A DNA stretch of 59,802 nucleotides from NCBI GenBank assembly GCA_038229715.1, contig JBBROD010000019.1, positions 1 through 59,802 of the forward strand. The letters are read 5' to 3'. The notes below the pieces were generated by a model, which did no database searches, was not told where the DNA came from, and worked only from the letters and a program-made list of their open reading frames with translations. A program made the translations under genes and the position numbers. Below are positions 24,190-32,741 of the stretch, piece by piece. Source of the stretch: JANMES01 sp038229715. GTDB taxonomy: Bacteria; Planctomycetota; Phycisphaerae; Tepidisphaerales; Tepidisphaeraceae. Position 1 is the first letter of the stretch. Every line of letters starts with the position of its first letter.

Positions 24190-25173
24190 TTAGGCAATCA
24201 AAAACTGCTGCTGTTGCTGCTGCTGTTGGACTTCCACCTGCTGATTCCCCATCTCGCGATGGACCGGATAGTCCGGCTGAAACGTCGAGACCGTCAGCGG
24301 CTGCACGCGCTCGGCGGCGAGCTCGCTGGGAATGGCGGTCAACTCTTCGCTGTGGACCTGCACGTCGATGGTTTCGGTGGCCTTGCCGCGGTAGACGCCG
24401 CGGTTGGGGGGAACGTCGCGGTAGTCGCGCCCGACGGCGACTTTGATGAAGTTCGCCCCGACGATGCAGTTGTTCGTCGGGTCGAAGCCGACCCAGCCGG
24501 CGCTGGGGAAGTACAACTCGCACCAGGCGTGGGTTTGCGTGAAGCCGCGGAAACGTTCCTTGTCGGGATGCACCAAGCCGCTGACATAACGCGCCGGGAT
24601 GCCCAGCGCCCGCGCCAGGCCGATCATCAGGTGCGTGAAATCCTGACAGACTCCTTCGCCTTTCTCCAGCAGTTCGGTGATCGGGCTGGCGGCCGTCGTG
24701 ACGCCTTTTTTGTACGTGAACTTGTCGTTGATTAACGCGAGGATTCGCAGCGCCATCTCGCCGAGGGACATGCCGGGCGTCGGCCAAAGAATTTCGACAC
24801 ACTTGCGCAGTTGCGGCGTGTCCACTACCGGCCCGCCGAAATGGATGTAATCGTAAAGCGAGTAATCCCCGTTCTGCTCGATCGGCCAGCGGTCGGCAAA
24901 CTTCTCCACCTGCTTCCGCGGCCGATCCGTCTCCACCACGCTCGTCGCGACGATGCGGATTTGCTTGTGGAACGGGTTGACCGTAAACGCATGCACGGTG
25001 TTCCCCAGCCAATCAAAATAGCTGTTGACCGAAGTCGTCGGCCCGATCGCCAGGATAAACGACAGCCGATGCTGATCCTGCTCCTGCCGCGGAACCATGC
25101 GGAGTTCCATGACCGATTCGCTGATCAGATCGGAGTAGGTGAGGTCGGTGGTGTGGGTCAGCTTTAGCAGCAT
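24190..25173 (-). CDS. Transglutaminase-like cysteine protease, Anbu cluster
   Basis: A 327-aa protein with an N-terminal beta domain (TTDLTYSDLISESVMELRMVPR) and a transglutaminase core. The catalytic triad is visible: Cys176 in EGVCQDFTH, His215 in TQTHAWCELY and Asp231 in GFDPTNNC. This subfamily accompanies alpha-E and ATP-grasp genes and is thought to cleave or transfer amide bonds of a peptide made by the ATP-grasp partner. The C-terminus ends in a run of eight glutamines before FLIA, which is odd for the family. It has no signal peptide. It is followed by the toxin-antitoxin pair. Confidence 0.9.
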   Translation of the reverse strand: MLLKLTHTTDLTYSDLISESVMELRMVPRQEQDQHRLSFILAIGPTTSVNSYFDWLGNTVHAFTVNPFHKQIRIVATSVVETDRPRKQVEKFADRWPIEQNGDYSLYDYIHFGGPVVDTPQLRKCVEILWPTPGMSLGEMALRILALINDKFTYKKGVTTAASPITELLEKGEGVCQDFTHLMIGLARALGIPARYVSGLVHPDKERFRGFTQTHAWCELYFPSAGWVGFDPTNNCIVGANFIKVAVGRDYRDVPPNRGVYRGKATETIDVQVHSEELTAIPSELAAERVQPLTVSTFQPDYPVHREMGNQQVEVQQQQQQQQFLIA

Positions 25174-25200
25174 AATTCGATCACTTACTCAAAAGTAACG

Positions 25201-25273
25201 AGGACTGAGGACTGAGGACTGAGTCAAGATTGGAGTGCATTCACTCAGTCCTCAGTCCTGGGCCCTCAGTCCT
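25201..25273. repeat. Heptad-type inverted repeat, family E copy 2
   Basis: Starts with three AGGACTG heptads at 25201-25221 and ends with inverted CAGTCCT words up to 25273. It lies between the transglutaminase and alpha-E genes and just touches the alpha-E stop codon, as copy 1 touches the Anbu stop. Confidence 0.75.
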
Positions 25274-26276
25274 AATGTAGGAAATACGCCTTCTGCACTT
25301 CAATCGCCGAGACATCGATCGACGCCTGCAGCTTTTGCAGATACGAGGGCAGGCCTTCGAGGAGGATTTCGTTCATTTCGGCGTATTCCAACTGCGCGTC
25401 GAGCCGGCCGAGCACGCGCTCGGCGGCGTCGATGACGCTTGGGTTCACGTCTCTTCGGATCGCGGCGATCGCGTCGTGGGCTTTGCTCACCGCGTAGCGG
25501 ATCGAGCGGGGAAAATCCCGCCGCAGGATCAGGAACGACGCGACACGGAGCGGATCCATGTCGCCGACGTACGCCTTGCGGTACGCCTCGATCGAGCAGC
25601 AACTCCGCAGCACGGCCATCCAGTGGATGTTGCGGATCGGGGCTTCCAGCATCGCCTCGGCGCTGCGGAGGATCGTGAATTTCGTCTCGATCACCCGGCT
25701 GGTGACATCGATCCGCTCGAGGTACTTCGCCAACTGCGTGAAATGCCACCGCTGATCGTGCGCCAGCGTCTGGTCAGTCAATCCCTGGAAAAGCATCGAG
25801 CCGGTCATGATCGAGCGGTAGAACGTATCGCTGGATTCTTCAAAGCGGGCGTGTGCGTCGTCGCCGAGGATTGACCAATAGAGCGTGTTGAGGTTTTCCC
25901 ACATCTCGGTAGAAATGTTTTCGCGGATGCTGCGTGCATTCTCCCGGGCGCGGCTGATGCAGTTCACTAAACTGTTGGGGTTTTCCTCGTTGAACGTCAT
26001 GTACTCGACGATCTGCTGACTGACCGGCCGGTCGCTGGGTTCCAGTTCGCCGAGGCGAAAGATATTGAGAATACTTTGCCACTGCCGCTGTTGCAGGTGG
26101 GGCGTGAGATCGCCGACGTCGGTCAGCACGTTGCTGTTGACGAGCAGAATGCGCGCGATGTGCTCAGCCCGCTCGACGTAGCGGCTCATCCAATACATTG
26201 AGTCCGCGTCGCGCGCCAGCATCGGCCGCGACGGGGCGTTGAGGTTGAAGGTTACGGCTGTGGCGAGTTGAGACAT
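25272..26276 (-). CDS. Alpha-E domain protein
   Basis: An all-helical 334-aa protein of the alpha-E family (DUF403), always found beside circularly permuted ATP-grasp and transglutaminase genes and predicted to work in the same peptide-modification system. The signature near the N-terminus is MLARDADSMYWMSRYVERAEHIARIL; further family segments are SILGDDAHARFEESSDTFYRSIMTGSMLFQGLTDQTLAHDQRWHFTQLAKYLERIDVTSRVIE. The start at 26276 is favoured by GGGAGGAAGATTT. That ribosome site overlaps the edge of a palindromic repeat (family F). Confidence 0.88.
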   Translation of the reverse strand: MSQLATAVTFNLNAPSRPMLARDADSMYWMSRYVERAEHIARILLVNSNVLTDVGDLTPHLQQRQWQSILNIFRLGELEPSDRPVSQQIVEYMTFNEENPNSLVNCISRARENARSIRENISTEMWENLNTLYWSILGDDAHARFEESSDTFYRSIMTGSMLFQGLTDQTLAHDQRWHFTQLAKYLERIDVTSRVIETKFTILRSAEAMLEAPIRNIHWMAVLRSCCSIEAYRKAYVGDMDPLRVASFLILRRDFPRSIRYAVSKAHDAIAAIRRDVNPSVIDAAERVLGRLDAQLEYAEMNEILLEGLPSYLQKLQASIDVSAIEVQKAYFLH

Positions 26277-26283
26277 AAATCTT

Positions 26284-26450
26284 CCTCCCTCTCCCCAGCG
26301 GGGAGAGGGCTGAGGCGCGGGGAGAAACGTCCCACGTCACCCGGTATATTTTGCCAATCGGCGCTTCCAATCCTCAGCGAGACGAACGCTGTCTATTGAT
26401 TTGCATCTCGCCCCTCACCCCAGCCCTCTCCCCTCCGGGGAGAGGGAGCT
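26284..26450. repeat. Palindromic repeat, family F
   Basis: Two inverted modules, each itself a hairpin, face each other: CCCTCTCCCCAGCGGGGAGAGGGC (26287-26310) and CAGCCCTCTCCCCTCCGGGGAGAGGG (26420s-26447). They enclose the ~100 bases between the ATP-grasp and alpha-E genes. The outer edges reach into the ATP-grasp 3' end and the alpha-E ribosome-binding site. Confidence 0.75.
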
Positions 26451-27942
26451 ACGTTGTTATCAACGTTTCCGTCCCCGCCGGCAGGGCTGAGGGAGCGTCG
26501 GGGGATTCTTCCTCTTCCAGCACCCACGTATCTTTACTACCGCCGCCCTGGCTGGAGTTGACGACCAGGCTTCCTCGGCGGAGGGCGACGCGGGTCAGCC
26601 CGCCGGGCATGATGATGGGCTTTTCGCCGTACAAAATGTAGGGCCTTAGATCGACGCGACGCCCCTCGAAGTTCCCTTCGATCATGCTGGGGTGCTGGCT
26701 GAGTTCCACCACCGGCTGGGCGATGAACCCGCGCGGGTCGGATTTGATCTTCTCCGCAAACTCGTCGCGTTCTTTCTGGGTGGCTTGATGGCCCATCAGC
26801 ATGCCGTACCCGCCGGACTCGTTGGTGGCTTTGACGACGAGCTTGTCGAGGTTTTCCAGCGTGTATTTCAGGTCGGCCTCGCGGGCACAGATGTAGGTGG
26901 GGACGTTGGGGAGGATCGCTTCCTGCCCCATGTAGAACTTGATCATGTCGGGCACGAACGGGTAGATCGCCTTGTCGTCGGCCACGCCCGTGCCGACGGC
27001 GTTGACCAGCGCGACGTTGCCCATGCGGTAGGCGTTCATCAGCCCGGCTACGCCCAACGCGCTATCGGGGCGGAAGCAGAGCGGGTCGAGGAAATCGTCG
27101 TCCAGCCGGCGGTAGATCACGTCCACGCGCCTCAGCCCGGCGGTGGTGCGCATGTAGACGAAGGAGTTTTCCACGATCAGATCGCGCCCTTCGACCAGTT
27201 CCACACCCATCTGACGCGCCAGAAACGAGTGCTCGAAGTACGCCGAGTTGTAAATGCCCGGCGTGAGCACCGCGATCGTCGGGCTGTCCTGCGCGTGCGG
27301 CGGGGCGACGTACTTCAGCGTCTGCAGCAGGTTGTACGGATAATCCTCGATCGCCCGCACGCGGTACGCGCTGAACAACGCCGGGAACACGCGCTTCATC
27401 ACGCTGCGGTTCTCCAGCACGTAGCTAACGCCAGAAGGCGTGCGGCCGTTGTCTTCCAGCACGTAGTATTTGCCGTCTTTGCCGCGGATCAGATCGGTCC
27501 CGCAGATGTGGATGTAGATGTTCTTCGGCACGTTCACGTGGAACATCTCGCGGCGGAACATCTTCGCGCCGTAGATCAGCTCCGGCGGAATGATTCCTTC
27601 CTTCAAAATCCGCTGGTCGTGGTAAATGTCCTGGCAGAAGAGGTTGAGCGCGATAATCCGCTGTGTCAGCCCGCGCTCGATCAGCGTCCACTCGTCGGCC
27701 GGGATAATGCGGGGGACAAGGTCGAACGGGAAGATTTTTTCCACGCCGCGCGTATCGGAATAAACGGTGAAGGTAATGCCCTGGTTGCGAAAGGTCATGT
27801 CCGCCATGCGGACGCGCCGGCTGAAGGCGTCGGCACCCATCGCAGTCAGGCGGCTTGCGACCGACGCATAGTGTGGGCGGGGCGTGTCCCTGTCGACGAA
27901 CATTTCGTCGAAAAGGCCGTCGCACTGGTACTGAGCAAACAT
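26449..27942 (-). CDS. Circularly permuted ATP-grasp protein, Anbu cluster
   Basis: A 497-aa ATP-grasp (DUF404/DUF407-type) ligase, predicted to form carboxylate-amine bonds, possibly a small peptide tag handled by the Anbu and transglutaminase partners. Features: DTPRPHYASVASRLTAMGADAFSRR near the N-terminus, LNLFCQDIYHDQRILKEGIIPPELI, YVLEDNGRTPSGVSYVLENRSVMKRVFP (ATP-grasp residues), LDDDFLDPLCFRPDSALGVAGLMNAYR, and LVVKATNESGGYGMLMG near residue 395. Length is normal. It is the first gene of the minus-strand Anbu cluster. Confidence 0.9.
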   Translation of the reverse strand: MFAQYQCDGLFDEMFVDRDTPRPHYASVASRLTAMGADAFSRRVRMADMTFRNQGITFTVYSDTRGVEKIFPFDLVPRIIPADEWTLIERGLTQRIIALNLFCQDIYHDQRILKEGIIPPELIYGAKMFRREMFHVNVPKNIYIHICGTDLIRGKDGKYYVLEDNGRTPSGVSYVLENRSVMKRVFPALFSAYRVRAIEDYPYNLLQTLKYVAPPHAQDSPTIAVLTPGIYNSAYFEHSFLARQMGVELVEGRDLIVENSFVYMRTTAGLRRVDVIYRRLDDDFLDPLCFRPDSALGVAGLMNAYRMGNVALVNAVGTGVADDKAIYPFVPDMIKFYMGQEAILPNVPTYICAREADLKYTLENLDKLVVKATNESGGYGMLMGHQATQKERDEFAEKIKSDPRGFIAQPVVELSQHPSMIEGNFEGRRVDLRPYILYGEKPIIMPGGLTRVALRRGSLVVNSSQGGGSKDTWVLEEEESPDAPSALPAGTETLITT

Positions 27943-28130
27943 GGGCTGATCCGATCTCCTCGTATCCTCGAATCGCCTCGCGGGATTTTATGGATGCGAT
28001 GGGTTTGGGCAAGGAAAAAAGTGCGGCAACCCATTCGGAACGTAAATCAGCCGCTAATTTGCGGGGTTCACGCCGTTAGTTCGCCGGCAATCACTTCAAG
28101 CCGTGCAGTTCTGAACTGCCATGCCCACTT

Positions 28131-28520
28131 TTAGCGACGCATCGTTTCGGCGACCGCTTCGTTGACCGCTCGGGAGACGTCGGTCCCGAGTTGAGCGATC
28201 CGCAGCCGCTCAGTTTCGATTTCCTTGGCGATCCGCGTGATGTCGGCGCTGTACTTGGAGTTGAGGAGGTCGCCTTGCTCCTTGGTCGGCTTCCCTAGCT
28301 TGTTCAGCCGATCACGCACTGAAGTCATCGTCACTGAGATCGACCGAATCCGTGTCGCCGCAGACTCGGCCGACGATTTATCATTTACACCCTTGAGTGC
28401 GATGTTGATTTGGTTCATGCACGAGACCATGTCGGCGGCGACTTTTTCGTAGTTGTCGCTACAGCCGACGACAGCCGTGATCAGCACGACGGCCAAGAGT
28501 CCTTTGATCGTATTCCGCAT
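28131..28520 (-). CDS. Small helical lipoprotein, unknown
   Basis: A 129-aa protein with a lipoprotein signal: MRNTIKGLLAVVLITAVVG/C with Cys20. The mature part is predicted almost wholly helical, with heptad-like spacing (YEKVAADMVSCMNQINIALKGV ... ITRIAKEIETERLRIAQLGTDVSRAVNEAVAETM), suggesting a coiled-coil envelope protein. No family recognised. Shine-Dalgarno GGAGCGTGGAAG. It lies 39 bases downstream of the AsmA-like gene on the same strand, so the two may be co-transcribed. Confidence 0.72.
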   Translation of the reverse strand: MRNTIKGLLAVVLITAVVGCSDNYEKVAADMVSCMNQINIALKGVNDKSSAESAATRIRSISVTMTSVRDRLNKLGKPTKEQGDLLNSKYSADITRIAKEIETERLRIAQLGTDVSRAVNEAVAETMRR

Positions 28521-28559
28521 CTTCCACGCTCCCTGATCCGGCTAACTTACGCATGCCGA

Positions 28560-29447
28560 TTATTTCTTGTCTTTCTTCTTGCCGCCGAAGCCCTTGAGCA
28601 GATCGCCGGCGGCGCCGGTCATGTCTTGCGTGGTGGGGGTTTTGCCTTGCAGGATATCGCCGGCGGCTTTGCCGACGCCATCGCCGAGTTTCCCGAGCTG
28701 CTCCTGCGCGATTTCCTTCGCCTTACCGCCGAGTTGCGACACAGTGGCGGTGAGATTCCCCTGCATGATTGGCCGCAGTTCTGCCGGGATCTTGTCCGAC
28801 TCAGCCGCCTTGCTCGCAATGCTGGTGATGACGAGCATCACCACATCTTTCACCGCCGCCCCGTTTTGTGAGCCTTCGCCGGTGCCGATTTTTTCCATCT
28901 TGATGTCGGGCACGTCGATGGTGATGTTCGCGCCCGGGATGCTGGTGATGAACTGCACCTGCGCGCCCTTGATGTTAATGGTATCGATGATGAGCTTGAG
29001 CGGCTTGCTCTCACCGGCCGGCTTGGTGGGGGCCGGCTGGGGTTCGGCGTCGCCCTTGGGCAACTGGTCCATCAGCGCTTTGAAGTTGAGGTTCAAGCCG
29101 CTCTGCTCGATCACGAGCTTGGGTTTTTCCAGGTCGATCGTGCCGACCTTCACCGGATCGCCGCGCAGATCGCTATAGCTGACGGCCACGTGCGCCTTGC
29201 CCAGCGATAGCATCTCCGGAGCGGTAAAACCCTTAGGCGAGGCGATGGAAAAATCGCTGAGCGCCAAATCCCCACCGAGAATGGAAAGTTTCGCCCCGCC
29301 GAGCTTGGTCAGCACCTGCAACTGAGAGGTTCCCTGCGATTCAACGACGGATTTGATAATCCCGTCCAAATTCATCAGCACGACCGTAACGGCCATGATG
29401 ACGAGCAGGATAACGACGATCACGATCCACTTGATGGCTTTTTTCAT
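28560..29447 (-). CDS. AsmA-like membrane-anchored protein
   Basis: A 295-aa protein with one N-terminal membrane helix (WIVIVVILLVIMAVTVVLM) followed by a periplasmic beta-rich region resembling the AsmA/DUF748 pattern: GGAKLSILGGDLALSDFSIASPKGFTAPEMLSLGKAHVAVSYSDL and VGTIDLEKPKLVIEQSGLNLNFKALMDQL. A Pro-rich linker and a C-terminal amphipathic, Lys-rich tail (GGKKKDKK) follow. AsmA-like proteins act in envelope lipid homeostasis, but this one is short and its role is inferred. The start at 29447 has AGAAGGATCGAAT upstream; the longer frame runs through repeat DNA. Confidence 0.72.
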   Translation of the reverse strand: MKKAIKWIVIVVILLVIMAVTVVLMNLDGIIKSVVESQGTSQLQVLTKLGGAKLSILGGDLALSDFSIASPKGFTAPEMLSLGKAHVAVSYSDLRGDPVKVGTIDLEKPKLVIEQSGLNLNFKALMDQLPKGDAEPQPAPTKPAGESKPLKLIIDTINIKGAQVQFITSIPGANITIDVPDIKMEKIGTGEGSQNGAAVKDVVMLVITSIASKAAESDKIPAELRPIMQGNLTATVSQLGGKAKEIAQEQLGKLGDGVGKAAGDILQGKTPTTQDMTGAAGDLLKGFGGKKKDKK

Positions 29448-29782
29448 ATTCGATCCTTCTGTGAGAATAATCGGCAGGTGATTGTCGCGCCAACCCCGCC
29501 CGATGACAACCGGACGCGGCCGAAATTCGCAGGGATCACGACACCCGATAATCTTTTTGCCCAAATGGCCGCCCGGCGTTATGCTTCTCTCCAACGGTAC
29601 CAACGTGCCTTTTGTCGCAGCGTGAATATGACCTTTTGTCTTCATCCTGAGGTACGCCGAAGGATCTCGAACGTCGAATGCCGCTCGTGACCCGAGATCC
29701 TTCGGCGTACCTCAGGATGACGATTCCAGAGTCTGCACGCTGCATCAAATTGCTCACTGCACTACTTTTGCCGGGGAACCAC
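29448..29782. other. Divergent intergenic region with palindrome
   Basis: This gap between the AsmA-like gene and the plus-strand membrane protein gene contains the family G palindrome (29642-29720). No gene is supported here; long frames passing through are extensions of the flanking genes. Confidence 0.5.
29642..29720. repeat. Palindromic repeat, family G
   Basis: Near-perfect 28-bp arms TCATCCTGAGGTACGCCGAA... (29642-29669) and the inverse (29693-29720) enclose a ~23-base loop. Elements of this sequence type (CCTGAGGTnCGCCGAAGGATC) are familiar as dispersed intergenic palindromes in several bacterial groups. Confidence 0.8.
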
Positions 29783-30751
29783 ATGTCATCTGTGCCGATT
29801 CCGAATCCGCCGTTGCGCGTCGCTGTTGCGCCTTACAAATCCGATGGTCAGTACGATCTCAGCGGGGCGATCATGCTGATCTCCGCGATGGCGCTGGCCG
29901 GCGGGATCGTCGGCGTTGCGGCGCACTACGTGGAGAAAATTTTCTGGCTGATCATCGTCTTCCCCGTTCTGATCGGCCTGGCGATGGGCCTGGTGGGCAC
30001 TAACATGGTCAAACGCGCCCACCTGCGCAACCCGATGATCGGCGTACTGGCCGGCCTGCTCGGCGGGATCACGGCGATGGGGACCATGCACTATCTGGAT
30101 TTTGAAGAGTACCGCTCCAAGCTCAACGCAAACGAAAACGTCATCCTGCTGAAAAAACTTCCGCCTGCTGAATTGGAGCAGGTGATCGCGGAATCCAAGG
30201 AGCCCGCCATGCTCCGCGCCACACTGGAAGCCACCGCCAGTTTCAAACGCTTTATGGATTTTGAAGCGATGACCGGCGTGGAAATCTCCAACCACGGCTC
30301 GTCGCCGATGAATCTGGGCTACTACGGTTCGTACATCTACTGGGGCGTGGAAGTGCTGATCGTGATGGGGATTGCAGTGGCGACCCTGCGCAGCGAATGT
30401 GCCCGGCCGTACTGCGCGGCCTGCCGCGAGTGGAAGAAGCAGACCACGCTCGGCGGGTTCTCCGGAATGTCCACCGACGCCAGCAAGGCGCTGTCCGATG
30501 GGGATGTCGCGGGGTTGCAGGCGTGCGGGCCGACGCCGGAACTGACGCACTTGGTCCTTTACGACAACACCTGTCCAGCCTGCAACGGCCGGCAATCGCC
30601 GAGCGATCTTAAGCTCGTGCATTTCTCGAAGCAGAAGAACGGGAAAAAAAGTGAGACGACGATCAAGCACATCAGCTGGCCCGGCGAAGCGACGGCCGTA
30701 GTTCGCAGCCTGTTTGTCCCGGCGGAACCGCCCGTTCCGCCGACCATGTGA
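29783..30751 (+). CDS. Membrane protein with C-terminal Cys motifs, unknown
   Basis: A 322-aa protein of unrecognised family. Three hydrophobic segments lie near residues 28-48, 53-75 and 82-105 (ISAMALAGGIVGVAAHYV, FWLIIVFPVLIGLAMGLVG, PMIGVLAGLLGGITAMGTM), and a fourth near 185-205 (YWGVEVLIVMGIAVATL). The soluble C-terminal part carries CARPYCAACREW and, ~70 residues later, CPACNG, which could form a zinc site or redox pair. The start at 29783 follows GGGGAACCAC; the upstream extension is repeat sequence. The family B copy 2 palindrome follows the stop. Confidence 0.68.
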   Translation: MSSVPIPNPPLRVAVAPYKSDGQYDLSGAIMLISAMALAGGIVGVAAHYVEKIFWLIIVFPVLIGLAMGLVGTNMVKRAHLRNPMIGVLAGLLGGITAMGTMHYLDFEEYRSKLNANENVILLKKLPPAELEQVIAESKEPAMLRATLEATASFKRFMDFEAMTGVEISNHGSSPMNLGYYGSYIYWGVEVLIVMGIAVATLRSECARPYCAACREWKKQTTLGGFSGMSTDASKALSDGDVAGLQACGPTPELTHLVLYDNTCPACNGRQSPSDLKLVHFSKQKNGKKSETTIKHISWPGEATAVVRSLFVPAEPPVPPTM

Positions 30752-30761
30752 AAACGCGCCC

Positions 30762-30863
30762 GTACCACGGGCCTCCGGCCCGTGCCGATCGCGTCAGAAC
30801 TTCGAAAAAGTTGGCCCCACAAACCTTCCTGCGCCGTCCGCACGGGCCGGAGGCCCGTGGTAC
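30762..30863. repeat. Long palindromic repeat, family B, copy 2
   Basis: Arms of 23 bp (30762-30784 and 30841-30863) are identical to those at 869-972, and parts of the loop are conserved too. It lies between convergent genes (stop at 30751 on plus, stop at 30926 on minus), so it might also serve as a bidirectional transcript end. Confidence 0.8.
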
Positions 30864-30925
30864 AGGCGACTTCCCGGTTGACACAATCGCAAACGCTTCA
30901 AACGGGCCCACGTCACCCACGGCGT

Positions 30926-32695
30926 TCATTTCGCTTCGACTTGCTGCTTGCTCGCGACGAGCTTTCCGAACGACTCCGCAGTCATCATCGGCCGCGAGCA
31001 AGTGCCGTTGGTGCACAGGAACGCGGCGGGTTTGGGAAGCGTCGGGTAGTCGACGTCCGGCCGAGACAGCGGGCCTTCGGCGCGGTCGAACCACTCGCGG
31101 CGGGCGTAGTCGATCCCGATCGGCAACGCCGCTGCGAACAGCTTCTGCGCGGCCGGGTCGGATTTCGCGCCCACGATCGTGACATGCAACGGCTCGCTCG
31201 CCAGTTCCTGATCCGCCAGCAGAATCCCGCCGACCAGCCAGTTCCGCCCGGCCAGCACCTGCGGCGACGCAACATACTTCATCGCCACCTCGGCCGTCGC
31301 GCGGTGTTCTTTTTTGCCGGTGTACGCGTAAAGTAGATTCGCGAATCTCGCCAATTGCACGTTCTCGTCCACCTGCGGCTTGGCGGCCGGATCGTTGGCG
31401 ACGGTGACCATCCCGGTGACGCTCCCGGCGGCGCTACCAAACTTCACGCCGATGAAATCCGCTGCGTCAACCGCGCGCGTCAGCCACTTGCGGTCGGCCG
31501 TCACGGAGTAGAGCGCCAAACACGCCCGGCCCATCGCGAGGGTATCGCCAAGGAACGGCCCGGCGGCGTCTTTCTCGTCGTGCGAAAAACCACCGCCGGC
31601 GATCGCCCGGTGCGCCACAATCCACTCCGCCGCCCGCGTCGCGTCGGCCAGCGCGGTCGCATCGCCGCTGGCGGTGTAGTAGGCGACAAGGCCGGTGATC
31701 GCCCAGCCGTTTTCGCGCGAATAAATGTGCTTGTCGATCCGCGGCACGCCCAGCTTCCGCCGGCCGGCGTCGTCGAGCGCGAAGTATTCGCCCGAATGCT
31801 CGCCGGGCACGAGATCGGCGTCCTGGCTGGTGTAGAAAGCGCCGTCAGGACTGGTGAGAAAGTTTCGGAGATACGACCGTATCGCCGTTGCTGCCGACAA
31901 ATCCGCCGGGTTGTGCTGCAGGATGGACGCGTGGCTGTACGCCCGCAAGTCGTCGGCCTGATACGACATGATCTTTTCAAAATGCGGATGGTCCCAGTCG
32001 CCGTCGGTGGAGTATTGGTAGACGCCGCCCCAGGCCGGGTCGATCAACTTCTCGCCGGCCCGCAGGGTTTTCGTCGCCATGCCGGCCAGTTCCGCGTCGC
32101 CACTGGTGAGGCAGAAGTCGATCACGTCGGCCTCGATGAACCGATGCGTGGTTCCCCAGCCGGTGTGCTCGGCGTCGAATGCGTTCTTCAACTGTTTGAT
32201 TAGCTTGGCCCGCGTCTCAGTCGACAGCGCCGCGCTGGCCGCCGATTGAACCGCCGCTTCCGCCCGCACGGAAGGCCCCGGCGTCGGATCATCCACACAT
32301 GCCTTTAGCAAACTCGCCATTTGTTCCGGCGGCAGATACCCGCGCCGCTTGGCAAGCTCCTTGCCGTTCTCGTCGAAAATAATCGTCGCCGGCCAGCCGT
32401 AATCCTCGTACCGATTCGCCAAGTCCGGCCGGCTGTCGGCGTCTACGCCGATCGGCAGATAGTGATCCGCCAGCAGCTTGACGACCGCCGGATCGCGGTA
32501 GGTTGTCTCGTCCATCACGTGGCACCAGTGGCACCACACGGCGTGCAGATCGAGAATCACCAACTTGTGCTGGGCCTTGGATCGGGTGAAGACGTCGCCG
32601 TCCCATGCGCCCCATTGGATCGGCTGCGTGGTGGGGCTCGCGACGGCGCTGAGCGCCATTGCCAGGACTGGAATGATTGAGATCGATCGCAGCAT
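30926..32695 (-). CDS. Exported DUF255 thioredoxin-fold protein (YyaL/SPATA20-like)
   Basis: The N-terminal ~160 residues form a thioredoxin-like DUF255 domain with the active-site motif VWCHWCHVM (Cys55, Cys58). The remainder is an (alpha/alpha)6-toroid-like domain with repeats such as WGGVYQYSTDGDWDHPHFEKIMSYQADDLRAYS and FYTSQDADLVPGEHSGEYFALDD, as in the YyaL/spermatogenesis-associated-20 family. At 589 aa it is shorter than usual (~680). A signal peptide (MLRSISIIPVLAMALSAVAS) is present, so it should be periplasmic, which is less common for this family. The biochemical role of the family is not established. Confidence 0.85.
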   Translation of the reverse strand: MLRSISIIPVLAMALSAVASPTTQPIQWGAWDGDVFTRSKAQHKLVILDLHAVWCHWCHVMDETTYRDPAVVKLLADHYLPIGVDADSRPDLANRYEDYGWPATIIFDENGKELAKRRGYLPPEQMASLLKACVDDPTPGPSVRAEAAVQSAASAALSTETRAKLIKQLKNAFDAEHTGWGTTHRFIEADVIDFCLTSGDAELAGMATKTLRAGEKLIDPAWGGVYQYSTDGDWDHPHFEKIMSYQADDLRAYSHASILQHNPADLSAATAIRSYLRNFLTSPDGAFYTSQDADLVPGEHSGEYFALDDAGRRKLGVPRIDKHIYSRENGWAITGLVAYYTASGDATALADATRAAEWIVAHRAIAGGGFSHDEKDAAGPFLGDTLAMGRACLALYSVTADRKWLTRAVDAADFIGVKFGSAAGSVTGMVTVANDPAAKPQVDENVQLARFANLLYAYTGKKEHRATAEVAMKYVASPQVLAGRNWLVGGILLADQELASEPLHVTIVGAKSDPAAQKLFAAALPIGIDYARREWFDRAEGPLSRPDVDYPTLPKPAAFLCTNGTCSRPMMTAESFGKLVASKQQVEAK

Positions 32696-32741
32696 CGCTA
32701 GCCTTAAGGCGTCTTGCCGGTCGCTTGTCTTCCCTCAATCT

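Noticed and set aside
26692..28134. Plus-strand frame of 480 codons opposite the ATP-grasp gene
   Set aside because: It is antisense to the circularly permuted ATP-grasp gene; biased composition and no motif.
28560..29645. Long version of the AsmA-like protein starting at 29645
   Set aside because: The first 66 codons lie partly in repeat DNA, and the ATG at 29447 has a good ribosome site directly before a membrane helix.
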